A program made the position numbers and the translations under genes. Shown here one piece after another: positions 36,537 through 48,800 of a stretch of DNA of 64,000 nt. Each line of letters opens with the position of its first letter. Within the stretch, counting starts at the first letter, position 1. The notes under the pieces are model-generated. The model worked only from the letters and a program-made list of their open reading frames with translations. It did no database searches and was not told where the DNA came from. This stretch comes from Aulostomus chinensis (taxonomy: Eukaryota; Chordata; Actinopteri; Syngnathiformes; Aulostomidae): NCBI GenBank assembly GCA_037954235.1, contig JBBMOA010000017.1, positions 21,907,527 through 21,971,526 on the forward strand. The letters run 5' to 3'.

Positions 36537-36677
36537 CGAACTGTAAATGAACCTTTGCTTGACGTCATTCGTGTCAGCTCCACGTCTGTGGCGCACGCTC
36601 AGGTCGGCCGGTGACAGAGGCCTCACGTCCCTGACAGGAGCAGCAGGTTTCAGGAGCAGCACGGCGGGAGCAGACAT
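36537..36677 (-). CDS. Candidate first exon in CpG-rich sequence, minus strand
   Basis: An open frame starts at an ATG (36675-36677) with MSAPAVLLLKPAAP and runs 47 codons to a good donor gtgagt (36531-36536), in the most CpG-rich part of this intergenic region. Phase 0 at the donor does not fit the phase-2 exon at 35732-35857, so they cannot be joined directly. No family recognised. Confidence 0.15.
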
Positions 36678-37040
36678 GGCAATGGAGGGTTTTTGTTTTT
36701 TTCTATGGTACAAAATGACCAGAGTTTATCATGGTTACTGTATCAGTCATGACCCATTTATATTGTTTTAATTCTGGTGTCGCTTCTGTTGATTTTCCTA
36801 AACTCGTGTCGCTGAACTTAGAGGCACAATCACCTTGAGTGTTTGTCATTTCCTCCTTCATAATATATACTGGTAATGAGAGGGTATCCAGTCCAATTCC
36901 AGTATGTCACAGGCCTCCTGACTGGTTCTTCTCACCCATTTGGTGCAGCTTGATTCCCAGTCAGGGGTGTCGCTAGGAGGTGGCCTCTGTTACAGTGTCT
37001 GTATCTTTCCACTGTTGATAAGGGAAATTGCATTTGGACC

Positions 37041-37041
<1 letters not shown>

Positions 37042-37078
<37 letters not shown>

Positions 37079-37084
37079 GTGTGT
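37042..37084. repeat. (TG)n microsatellite
   Basis: About 20 units with one CG interruption. Confidence 0.9.
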
Positions 37085-39234
37085 TTGCCTGCCCCTTTAC
37101 TTCAGAAACAAACCATAAAAATTCCACATTGAACCAAATCCAGCTATGCGTGTATCGTCACATACCTGCTGAATCCCCAAGTACAGAATTGAGGAAGCAT
37201 TTCTCCGTTTGCACAGTTTTGCATCACATTTTTGATTTTCATTTTTCCAGTGAGACAAAGACTGTTCTGTATTTACACTGACGATGCTGATGATGAAGTT
37301 TCTGTTTCATCCGCCGACTCTTAACCTCATCTTCTCCGTAGCGTGAGGGCGTGAGTGTGTATCAGTGGGTTTTCTGGCCACGATGCTTAAATGACCTTCA
37401 GCTACTAATTATGCACGCAAACTGCTCATTAAAAATCCATTTCAAAATCAGCATTCCAGTGCGGCAGGCTTTGCTGATCCTCACATAGTGCTAAAATGAC
37501 TGTAGCCATAGCTGAACGAAGGCCAACCCTCACTCCTAAATCCCAGAGCAAATTCTGCTTTATTGCATCGTGAACTGGACGCCATCACTCAATTCCTCTG
37601 GTTAACCAGAGATCAGATCTCTGCCAGCAGAATTTCTGTTTAGGAAACTTTTGCCAGGCGTTATGATGAAACCTATAGTGGAGTTATTGAAGGGTTGGTT
37701 CCATCACGCGTTGTTGTGGCAGGCCTGTTCTATTTAACGGACCACTTGTTTGAACAGGAGGATGATGGTTTATCCAACATCTGCAGGGCAAGTCAAAGGA
37801 TGCTCTGTCCCGCGTCTGGTATGTTAACATCCGTCTGAGATCTGATGAGTCAGGCTCACGTCAGATGGACCAGTCTGGGTTCTTAAGCCGGATGTAACAC
37901 ATTTGTTGCCAGTGATGTTGTCACCGAGATGGACTTTGTGTAATCACTTACTTCGCCTCAGCTGGAACGCGAGGCTGCGACTTTGTTTAAAGCATTGAAC
38001 ACGAGTGTCAAATCCCAGTGAGACCAACGATCCGTTTGGTTTATCGTTATTTCTGTCGTCTCTGGTTCTGGTTTGGCACATTTCCCCCGGATGAAGTAAT
38101 AATACACACCAGGGCTGAGTACTGACGTTTGCCTACATGGAGCCGACTGAGTAACTTCAGTACTGTCGGGTATCGAAGGATGCCTCGTCGTGAGACCAAA
38201 TTTAAACACGGGAGGAGTGATTTTGAGCCGCTCTGCCAGTGCTGGAACGTACGACTGGAGTTGCCAAAGACAATTTGTTGATCCAGATTCTACTTCATTA
38301 GCTTGTGCTCCATGGAAAACATCAGCGGTCCGTTCACACTTCAAATCAATGGATTTGAATTTAGTGTATTTGTGGAGGATTTTTCACTTTTGGGAAGTTC
38401 TGAGTGGTTTAAAGCAGTCAGATGATGTCAGCATAAACGTAATCCCACCACCAACAACAACCAGAATATTCCAAAATCAGCTCTGATATTGGAATCCCTA
38501 CTACCGACAGTACTGGAACCAGACCTGAAGAACCGTGCATCGGTGCATCTCTTAATTACACTACATTTAAAAAATTTTTTTTTTTAAATGAATGAAATAT
38601 TCTGAAAATGCCAAGTAGTTGAAATCTAAAACCAAAGATTTGCAAGGTGATTTTAATTTTCTTCAAGTTTAATTACAATCAGTATTGAACAAAGCATCTC
38701 TCACGCACATGCAGCGTTCATAAAATTGGTCTCATATCAGATCAATGACGTACGCACCAGAAAAAAACAACCACCACTTTTAAACACGTGACTTCCTCTG
38801 TATATATTTGATAAAATGTCATATTCTGACCATATTTGGGGGATGAAAACGACTGTAGATGACATAGTGCATTTTATTCCGTCGACTTCACCGCCTCTAG
38901 CTTTTATTCACGTGTAGGTTATCATTTTGACCACTAGAGGGCACTAGAAAACCGCCGCTCCGCCGATCGCTCGGTGTCTGGGGGGATGATTCCCGCACAG
39001 ATCCCTGCTGATAGTCCAAATTTCATATAAACATGGTGAACTTTATGATTGAGTTTCTTGAAGCATTTCGAACTCATTAAAATGAAACAAAAACATGTCA
39101 TGACAGCTGGGGCCAGAAGCTTTCTGTCTTTCTGTTGGTTGTTTTTTTGCTTTTTTAAAACAAACATTTGAACCATTATTCGCCCTGACACCACCACAGA
39201 TAAATCGTAGGGTCGCCTGCAGCGCCGATAAACT

Positions 39235-39255
39235 CCCCCCCCCCCCCCCCCCCCC
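39235..39255. repeat. 21-base C run upstream of COL12A1
   Basis: Uninterrupted C tract about 290-350 bp upstream of the candidate first exon. Confidence 0.9.
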
Positions 39256-39539
39256 GGGAGAGTTGTCTGGTCAACTGTGACCCTGCTGTTAAGTCACATT
39301 GGCACTGAAAAACTCATTAAATCGCCAGACCAGAGGAATGCAGGGAAAAATGTAATTTCCAAACATTGGAAAGGTCTTAGCGGGGGACATACATCAACTG
39401 ACAGGCTGGGGTTTCGTAAGAAGCGCAAATGATGGTAAATTGAGAGTTGGGAACTGCCCCCCCCTGTTAAGTAGCCGGTGTTGGAAAGAATCTTCCCACT
39501 TGGAAAGAGGCTTTTCCTCCTTGGACGTCTGCTGGCGGA

Positions 39540-39661
39540 GCCTCCAGTAGCCAGAGAGGAGAGAGGGTGCACTTCTCTGTGACTTTGCAGAGGAGGAGGC
39601 TTATAGTCGGGCTGCTGCGCTCACACCGCTCGCTTCATCATTTTGGGGAGTTGAGTTGTAG
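39540..39661 (+). promoter_or_regulatory. col12a1: Candidate COL12A1 promoter and non-coding first exon
   Basis: A strong donor (gttgtag|gtgagt) ends at 39661. A TATA-like TTATAG lies at 39601-39606. COL12A1 coding exon 1 begins with only 8 nt of 5' UTR after an acceptor, so an upstream exon is required, and this is the best candidate. The transcription start is not determined. Confidence 0.4.
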
Positions 39662-40773
39662 GTGAGTAAGCTGTCTTCACTGCATTGTAAATGAATCGTT
39701 TGGATATAAATATGTATCATATTATCCAACTTACTGAGAGCAGATTTTTTTGTGTTATTATATTTCTCTGTTGTGCGGGACATGTTTTTTTATGTCAAAA
39801 GTTTAAAAAAAAAACCGTTTTCGTTGTAAGATAATTTTAATAATCTGTGATTTCTATAAAACTTAATTTAATGGTGTTTATGGAAGTAAATGAACAGCAA
39901 CAGCAAACCATTATTGGTTTTGTTTTGGGTTTTGTTTTTTTTTTAAACAAAAAACCTTGCCTGTATTTTAAATTCTGGCCTTTCAAGCTGCAGGACAAAG
40001 CGGAGACGATGTGGATTATATCTCATTTTAATTTTGATGAGATGGAGCCGATAATGTTGGAATTAAAGGGGCATGAGACTCACGCCAACCTCCGAGTGTA
40101 GTTTTCCTGCCTGTGCAGCAGGCGGGGTGCTCAAGCTGCGGTAGAGAAGAGCTCACCACCGAAAGTAGAGCAAATAACACCATCGAATATTCTGTTTCAG
40201 ATGAGCTCATAAATCCCGAGAACCTCTGTCTTTTTTCTTTTTTTTTTAAGGTTCATTTCTCCAGTCCAAGCAAAGTAAAGACGATCCTCGTTGATTTATT
40301 GATCCTAAACCAGCCACTAAAGAAAAGAAAATGAAGCAGTATAGATTCAGAGGAGGAGATCATAAGTTTAGGAGGTTTGTAGTCCTTGGCTGTCGTGAGG
40401 TGGTTTATTTTACAAGTGATTCCGCTGGCGCGAAGCAGCATTAGGTCACTCGTGCTGAAGGGACTTTTGGAGATATTAGGAAGTGGTGAACTTCATCATC
40501 AGCCTCATGAAGACAGTCAGAGAGAAACGCATCCAACTTTATGAAGAATGTTTTGAATGTCATTACCAAATATGGTCAGCGTTGAGAAAGAGTCGCTGCT
40601 ACATATTTGCTTTTATTTTGAAGGGAAATCCGCTTTTTGTCTCTTTTTTTTATATATATAACAAACGCACCTGTGGTGTGACAGAGCAGGAGTTACAGTG
40701 CGTAACCGTGACGTGCTGCTGACACCGTTTTCCTCTCACGCTCAGACTGATTGATGCTCTGCTGACCCTTCAG

Positions 40774-40851
40774 GGCCGAACATGAAGACGGGGCTGTGCC
40801 TGGCCGCGGCGGCCTTCCTCGCAGCTCTGATATCCTCCATCGATGCTCAAG
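40774..40851 (+). CDS. col12a1: COL12A1 coding exon 1, signal peptide
   Basis: After the acceptor at 40773 come 8 nt of UTR, then ATG at 40782. MKTGLCLAAAAFLAAL plus ISSIDAQ is a typical signal peptide with a basic start, hydrophobic core and small residues at the cleavage end. It leaves in phase 1 at gtaaac. Confidence 0.88.
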
Positions 40852-43800
40852 GTAAACCACGCCGCCTCGAATCAGTCCACCTACATACACTCTCCCCTTC
40901 TGTCTCTCTGTCTCCTCCCCCTCTTCTTCTCATCATCATCATCATCATCTCTGTTTTGAAACTTTATTTTTTATTGTCGCTCGTCACCTGGAAAGACTTT
41001 GTACTGTTAAAGTCAATAAAGTTGTTCTTATTTTATTTGTTTGCCATTTGACTATGTGGAATTCTGACTGATTCCTTCACGAGTGTGGTGTTTTTAATCC
41101 CTCCTTTGTTGCGTCCGGGGTCAGATTCATCCGTCAGAGCTCATTCCAGACTCTCGCATGTTTACTGCCGTGAAGGGAGTAACGATGCTGAGGGTTTGAA
41201 ACCAACACGTCAGGGGTCGTTTTTTTTTTTCCGATTTGGCAAATGTAGGAAACCAAAAAAATTCAACTTTATTTTATTTCCAATTTCTAATTAGACATCT
41301 TTAAACAGCGGGACACATACTAAGACAAGAGTAATTTCATGTTTCCCCATAAATGCTGTTTGAGTTTTATGACAGCAAGTCTGCAATTTTTCCATCTGGA
41401 AGTTTTCCAAATCCTTGATAATTAGGCGGGGAGATGCTACGTCTCATATTTCTAGGTTGTTATAATTATGCTGAAGCTAAATGAGGATGTTGTAAATCTT
41501 TACAGTGGTTTTAACGGTTGCAGCAGTGAGTAATTGCAGCGTTTGAAGTCATTACATTACTTAGAGCAATGGTGAAGTACCATCATTTGGAGGGGAGGGG
41601 AGGGGGGGGGGGATAAAGCTGAAATGACATTCATCATCATTAAAGACAAGTTAAACTGCAATATCAAAAGGAGACATGGGGATTGATGAATTCATCCTCA
41701 GCCGCTTCTTTTTACTCCAAGCGTCTGACGATGTGTATTTAGATGCGTTTGACCGTGCGTGCTCACTTAGCAATTCAATGTGTTTTCTTCTTCATGCCAC
41801 AGGAGCTAATTTGTTATTGACTGTCAGAATTTGACGCTGGGTGAGGCTCAAAGTAATTTCACATTCAAACTTTTATCTGAAAACAAATGGAAAATATGGA
41901 AATATGGTATGGAAAGCTTCTGACTTTCTTCCCTCTCGCTCCGGCGGGGCGGCGAGAGGAGCCTCCGCTCGCATATCTCCACTAAGGGAATGGAAAGATG
42001 AAATACGAGAATAGCAAATGAATCCTCAGACAGCACAAAGACAAAGAGCCTTTCTCGGGCTCCTTTGCGGGCATTCGCAAAAACGCTGAGTTGCAGTACA
42101 TATGGAAAGTTAATATGCAGTAATGTTTAATGTCAGCACATGTTGTGGAATTACTTTGGCATTTGTCCTGCCTCTTCGGGAGGGTCGGCGTTCTTTCCTC
42201 CTCTTCTTGGTCTCTCCCTCTGGCAGCGGCACAAGCCAGGGTAGCTGGCTGGCTGGAGGCTGAGGTTACTGACAGAACAGTAGCCAGACTCTCCTGGCCC
42301 TCGGGAGCCAGAAGTGTCCTTTATTAGGAACTGCTGGGACACACGTCCTGAGAACAATAGCAACCACACGGCCCTCTTAGAGAGGCTGTCACTTTGACAA
42401 ACCACCTTCAAGGACAGTCCAGATGCTCCTATTAGAATCCCATCTTGCCTTCAACATCCCTGGGCGGTGAGTTGCAAGTGAAGACCTGCCAAAGACATTT
42501 TCACGATTTTTTTCCGCTGCTTGCTACACCATCCCCCCCCCCCCCCCCCCCCGCCCGAAACCACCACCCACCCACACTTCCATGCCCTTAACCGTTGTTG
42601 GAGCTGAGTTCTCGTGGAGAAATGAAGGGAAACACGGTCCATCGGGACTCCTTGAGTTGATACGCCAGGTTGGTGATCCTCCCATCCCAGTTTTTAACTG
42701 TTTGGTGGGCTCCTGTTTGTCATCTGCCTGTGCATTCAGTTTGTCCCAAGCTTCCTTCTACGAAGTGTATTTTAGAATGATATTCTTGCCTCCCGTGGAA
42801 CTCTGATTAACCATGAAGGCCTGGTGCATGTTCACATCAACCCCATCGTGGTCACAGCCACCACAGCTGATGAATTAGCTCAGCGCTAAATCAAAGCGCT
42901 AACCTCATTAACCTCTTTTCTTCCGCTCACAAAACTCTCAAATCCGACTGTCTGAATAGGTTTTGTTTTTTTTTTGATCATTAATCACTTGGAGTGGAAT
43001 GCAATACGTCAGTAATTTGCTCGAATGATACAAGAATGAATGAAGTAGGACACATTCAGCACTAACAGCATGACACTTAGCTCCATGAGCAACAGCGACA
43101 ACAACAGCAAAGAAATATACAATCGTCACAACTCTTTGAATACTCTGATGCATGTCAACCACACCACAGTAACACATTTCCTCTTCCTAACAACGGCCCG
43201 TTTCCTGGTCGGATAGCCTCTGAGCTATAAGAAGGAATATCATTTTAAAATATGTTTGTCATCTGTCTGTGTGGTCCCGACTGTACATGGAAACTCCAGT
43301 CAATCAAAGTTGTTGAATCAAACAACTTTCTCATGTACACGATGCATGACGCTGTGATCCAGTTGGCTCCTTGCGAAGGTTATGTTTTCCTGAATATTTT
43401 TTGTTTAAGTTATTTTTTCAAATACACACCTGCTCCGTTGTAGTTCATCTGAAAATACTCCGTGTGAATAAGTCTTGTTTTACGCATTATGCTGTCCGAG
43501 AAAAAGTACACAAGAGTCTGCAGTGACAAATTGTGTATTCTTTTTTAAAGGTTTGCAATGGATGTGTGCCACTCACTTGTGTAAAGCCTCTTTAACCAAA
43601 TAAACAATATGAAATATGTTTATATACCATGTATATATAACATATGGTGTTCAATTGTGTTCTCTTCAACATGGCAACTTTGACTCCATTGTATAATCAG
43701 TTTACTGTTGTGTTTGTATGCTGAGATCAACTCCATCAGGAGGCCGGTTTGAGGTCGGGGCATGCGTTGTAATGATTGCACTCAGCATGTGTTGGATGGT

Positions 43801-44323
43801 TCACCCATTGTTTGCACTTCCAGTAAAGTTTGCGTGGAGTCGTGCACATGTTATGTACGCCGGTGCTTGAGTTGCTGGCCACCTCGGCTGGGCAACTCAA
43901 ACAAATGCCATTTTACTCCAAAATGGCTTCTCAGTGTTGTCACATGTTCTTTTACTCATCATCTTCACAAACGGACGTCAGTGCTATGTGTCTGTCACCC
44001 AACAACGAAACAAGTCCACTTCAGTCATGAAGTGTTTGTCGTTGGGATCAATGTGGATGCTTGATTTAGACAAAAAAAAAAAAGAGCTCTTTTTTTTTAT
44101 TGGATCAAAAATAAACACAATCATACATACCTTTTGTGTATTTGAATTTGTGATTTAACACATTTTAATTTTTTTTAATTTGCAGTGGAACCTCCCTCAA
44201 ACTTGAAATTTAAAATTCTAAATGAAAACACGGTGGAAATGACGTGGGTGAGACCCTCATCAACCATAGAGGGCTTCAGAATACAAGTTGTGTCCGATGC
44301 AGGTCAGTAAGGACTCAGTGTAT

Positions 44324-44389
<66 letters not shown>

Positions 44390-45801
44390 CACCTTATTTA
44401 TCATTTCATTTATTATCCCAGATGAACCATCTAGAGACTTTACCCTCGATCCTTATTCTACCATGACTTCGATCTCTAACCTGACCCCTGACCTGGATTA
44501 CTCCGTGTCCATAAGCTCCTATTATGGATCAGAGGAGAGTATTCCCATCTTTGGACAACTGACCAGTAAGTTAATTTTGTTTTGGGAAAATGGGTGTGCA
44601 GTGTTTCTTCTGGCAGTCAGATTTATTTAATTTCTGCACCCTCTATAAATGTGATGATAGTCATGCGAGTGCGTAAAGGCAGAATTTCAGTGTCAAAGTA
44701 TATGTAATTTCCTGTGGCCACCAGGTGGTGCTATGACTAATCAGATCCAAAATGTCATGGAATCCTCCTTGGCCCATTGTACACCCGTCCACCAAGTTTG
44801 GACTTTGGAGTATTTTTTTGAGTAATACCACTAACAGTCAAACAAATGCCACTGAAAACACGACCTTCCTGGCTGAGACCATCATTCCATCTCCTCCTAC
44901 GACAACAGAATAACATTTTATGTCGTTATAATTGTCATTTTAATGAAGTTATTTTCCTTCAACAAGAATAACTCATTCTAGGCTGCATTTTCATGTCACC
45001 GCACGAGATTTAGAGGAGTCAGCAGAAATCACATCTGTTTACTGGTGTTTGAATCGCTCACTGTTTCGAACCAGTGCAGCATAAAGACATGTGTTTGTGT
45101 GCATGTGGTTTTCATTCTGTTGACCAGCTTTTATGACGTGTTGATTTTCTTGCCCTTCCCCACTGTGAAAAAAAAAAAAAAAAAAAAGAACCCACGCGGG
45201 TGAAACAGGGGCGACAATGTGCAGCGCTAACTCTCCAAGTGTTTCTTGTGTTTCAGTCCAATCCAGTAACGACACCGGACGAGTCAGGAGGCCACAGTCA
45301 GAGGCAATCAGTGAGTGTGTTTACCAGACTGTCAACCAAAATCTGTGCAGGGCTTGTCCTCCCCATGGCTCTCCAATTTGTTTTTCAAATAGAGTTTTTT
45401 TTCCCCCCCTCTATGACAGACATTATAATTCTCTTTTCCCGTGGAATAATTTGGTCAGGCGGACATTTTACCCTCTGTAGGGTTGTCGCCGGGTAAGCAG
45501 ACAGGGATCCAGCAGTGACTAGGAAGGCAGACATTGATTTATTTAATTGAAAACAGTCTGAACATCTACAAAAAAGGAAAGGAAGGCTTGAAGCTAGGAT
45601 ACAAGGTTTCTGTTATGCGTCATGGATTGGAGGAGAGCAGGAAGGGGCTGGTGGGCGGTGACGTATTCATCGTGCCACATAGGAGCAAGTTCTGCCTTTT
45701 AAAATAAAGTGGCAAGGATTCCTTCTCCACCTGTTGATTCTCCTGGAAACTACTTCCAGATTCACGGCTAAGCCCTCAAGATTCACAGCCACCCAAATTA
45801 T

Positions 45802-45863
<62 letters not shown>

Positions 45864-48800
45864 CGATCACCAATACCATCATTTTCATCACGAGTCAGAC
45901 GGGGTTAAATTAAAAAGATGTATTTTTAAAAGAGGGGTGGATTACGAAATGTGCGGAACAGAAATTCGAGTGAATGAGACGTAGAGGAATGAGGATTAAA
46001 GCCCATCTCCGTAAACCCTGCCAATTATTTCAATAGAGCCATCGTAAATGTTCCAGAGAATTCCATCTTTGATTTCAAGCCCTGTTAAACACCGCTGGTG
46101 GAACACCTGCTTAATGTTTAGTCTATAAAGCCATTTTTGGTGCGCTATACCAACCCACTTTGGCACAGGAGGATATTTCCTTTGATGTCAGAATGCAAAT
46201 CTGTGAGCAATCCAACGCTCGGAGTTCATTTAGATTTTATTTGACAGACAGAATGGCCAATTTGAAATACAGTTACAAGCCCAAGCTGTTGCTCCCATAC
46301 TTGACTCGACTCTGTCACTCATCCAACTCAATTAATGATGTTTCTAAACTTTTTACTCCTGACTGACCTCTCCTTTTCTTCCACCGCCTCCCTCCAGAGT
46401 GCTCCGTCAGTGCAATAGCAGATTTGGTGTTTCTGGTGGATGGCTCGTGGAGCGTGGGCAGAGAGAACTTCAAGCACATCCGTAGTTTTATTGGTGCCAT
46501 GGCTGGGGCTTTTGACATTGGCAAGGACAAGACTCGCGTGGCCGTGGTGCAGTACAGCACAGACACCCGCACAGAGTTTGACCTCAATCGTTACACCAGA
46601 AGGGGAGACCTGCTCCAAGCCATCAACTCACTGCCTTACAAGGGTGGAAACACCATGACAGGTAAGGAGGTCCCCAGAAAGAGGCTCGAAGGTGGAAACG
46701 CACATTTATTTCTCTAAATCTGTTTCAGTTGAACGCAGGATTAACAGCTGTTTTTGTATATTTGTCAATCATCCCCGAATATCAATTTGGATCGTGATGT
46801 GAGAGAAGTTGCTGTGCTTGCAATAATTCAAAACAGGTCAAACTTTCACGTGTGCACTTTTCTGTCTCAAGGTGATGCCATAGATTACCTGCTGAGAAAC
46901 ATCTTCACCGAGGCAGCTGGATCCAGGAAAACTTTTCCAAAGATAGCTATGATCATTACTGATGGAAAATCCCAGGACCCAGTGGAAGAGCATGCTAGAA
47001 GACTTAGGAACATGGGAGTGGAAATATTTGTCCTAGGTATGCTTTTTTTATTCTGTGTTCTTGGAAACCATTTTATTTTTCCATTTGATTGTTCATTGTA
47101 AGATCCTTATTTGACTCAGTAAAAGTCGAGTTGTTTTCTTTCATCAGCAATACTCTTAAATCAGTCCACCACATCTGTGATGCAGCCACTGACTAAAAAA
47201 AAACAAAAACAAAAAAAACACAGTTGTACCTCATTTTTTCCCACTCAGGTATCAAAGGAGCAGATGAGGATGAGCTCAAAGAAATGGCCTCCACACCTTA
47301 CGGCAAACACGTGTACAATGTACCCAACTTTGACTTGATCCAAGAGGTACAGAAAAAGATCATCCAGGAGGTGTGCTCTGGAGTTGACGAGCAGCTTGTC
47401 TCTCTTGTCAGTGGAGAAGAACGTGAGTGCCCCAAATAGCATAGCAAATATTCTATACTGCACCAATCTTTAAAATGTGTCCGGTTTTAAATCGCCACAT
47501 CTTTTCCCCTTCCATCTTTCCACAGTGGTGGAGCCAGCCTCTAACTTGCAGGTCACAGAAATTGCATCAAAGTCAATGAGGGTAACATGGGATCCCTCCC
47601 CTGGTGATGTCTCTGGCTACAAGCTTGTCCTGGTTCCCATGCTAGCAGGAATGAAACGCCAAGAGTTGTACATGGGAGCCGTCCAGACGTCCATCAATGT
47701 CCGTGACCTCTCTCCAGAGACTGAGTATGAGATCTCCCTGTATGCCCTGAAAGGTCTTACTCCCAGTGAACCCATCATGGCTATGGAGAAGACTCAGCCT
47801 GTCAAGGTGTCAACAGGTGAGGTGATTTGTTGTGCATTGCCTGCCACCTCTAAGTTAGAATTCCCCTCATTCATGTTGCTCCACAGGGTATTTAAGTAAC
47901 CTGTAATTTGCTGTCTTTTTCAAGAATGTTCTCTTGGAGTGGATGTGCAGGCCGATGTGGTCCTCTTGGTTGACGGCTCATACAGCATTGGATTACAAAA
48001 CTTTGCCAAAGTCCGTGCCTTCTTGGAGGTATTGGTCACTTCCTTTGACATCGGACCCAGCAAGGTACAGATTAGCTTGGTCCAGTACAGTCGAGATCCA
48101 CACACTGAATTTGCCCTTGATACCCACCATGACATTAACGCTGTCGTCAAAGCGGTACGCACCTTCCCCTACCGCGGAGGCTCCACCAACACTGGCAAAG
48201 CCATGCGCTATGTTAGGGAGAAGGTCTTTGTCGCCGGCCGTGGTGCAAGAACAAATGTCCCCCGTGTCATGGTACTGATCACAGATGGAAAGTCATCAGA
48301 CTCTTTTAAGGACGCGGCAACCAACTTGAGGAATATCGATGTGGAGATCTTCGCTGTTGGCGTGAAGGATGCAGTGAGGTCAGAGTTGGAAGCCATTGCT
48401 AATGAACCATCAGACACTCACGTCTATGAGGTGGAGGACTTTGATGCCTTCCAGAGAATCTCCAAAGAGCTGACTCAGTCCATCTGTCTGAGGATTGAAC
48501 AGGAGCTGCTCAACATCAAAAAGAGGAGTAAGTATGAGCCATGACTTGTTTTGGATGATAAATAGCTTCATGGTGGTCGAGTCTGTTCTGTTTGAGACAC
48601 AGCCATTAGATTATCCATTTGCAAGGTCATTGGGAATGAGTGTTAGGGCAAGGAGCAATAAACACACACAAAAGGCCGCATGTCTTGAATAACTCTTATT
48701 GAGCTGTTTGTAATCTCGTCCACCTCAGCTGAGTAGAGACGTGACACACTGTTACAGAATGACAGCACACGACACACACTATGCCTCCCGATACTGAAGC

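Larger units (their letters stand above)
35858..39500. other. Intergenic region between TMEM30A and COL12A1
   Basis: No recognised gene. It includes CTCF-like cores at 36294-36306, 36471-36483 and 38931-38944, a (TG)n tract at 37042-37084 and a 21-base C run at 39235-39255. COX7A2, which occupies this interval in human, was looked for by its conserved residues and not found. Confidence 0.5.
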
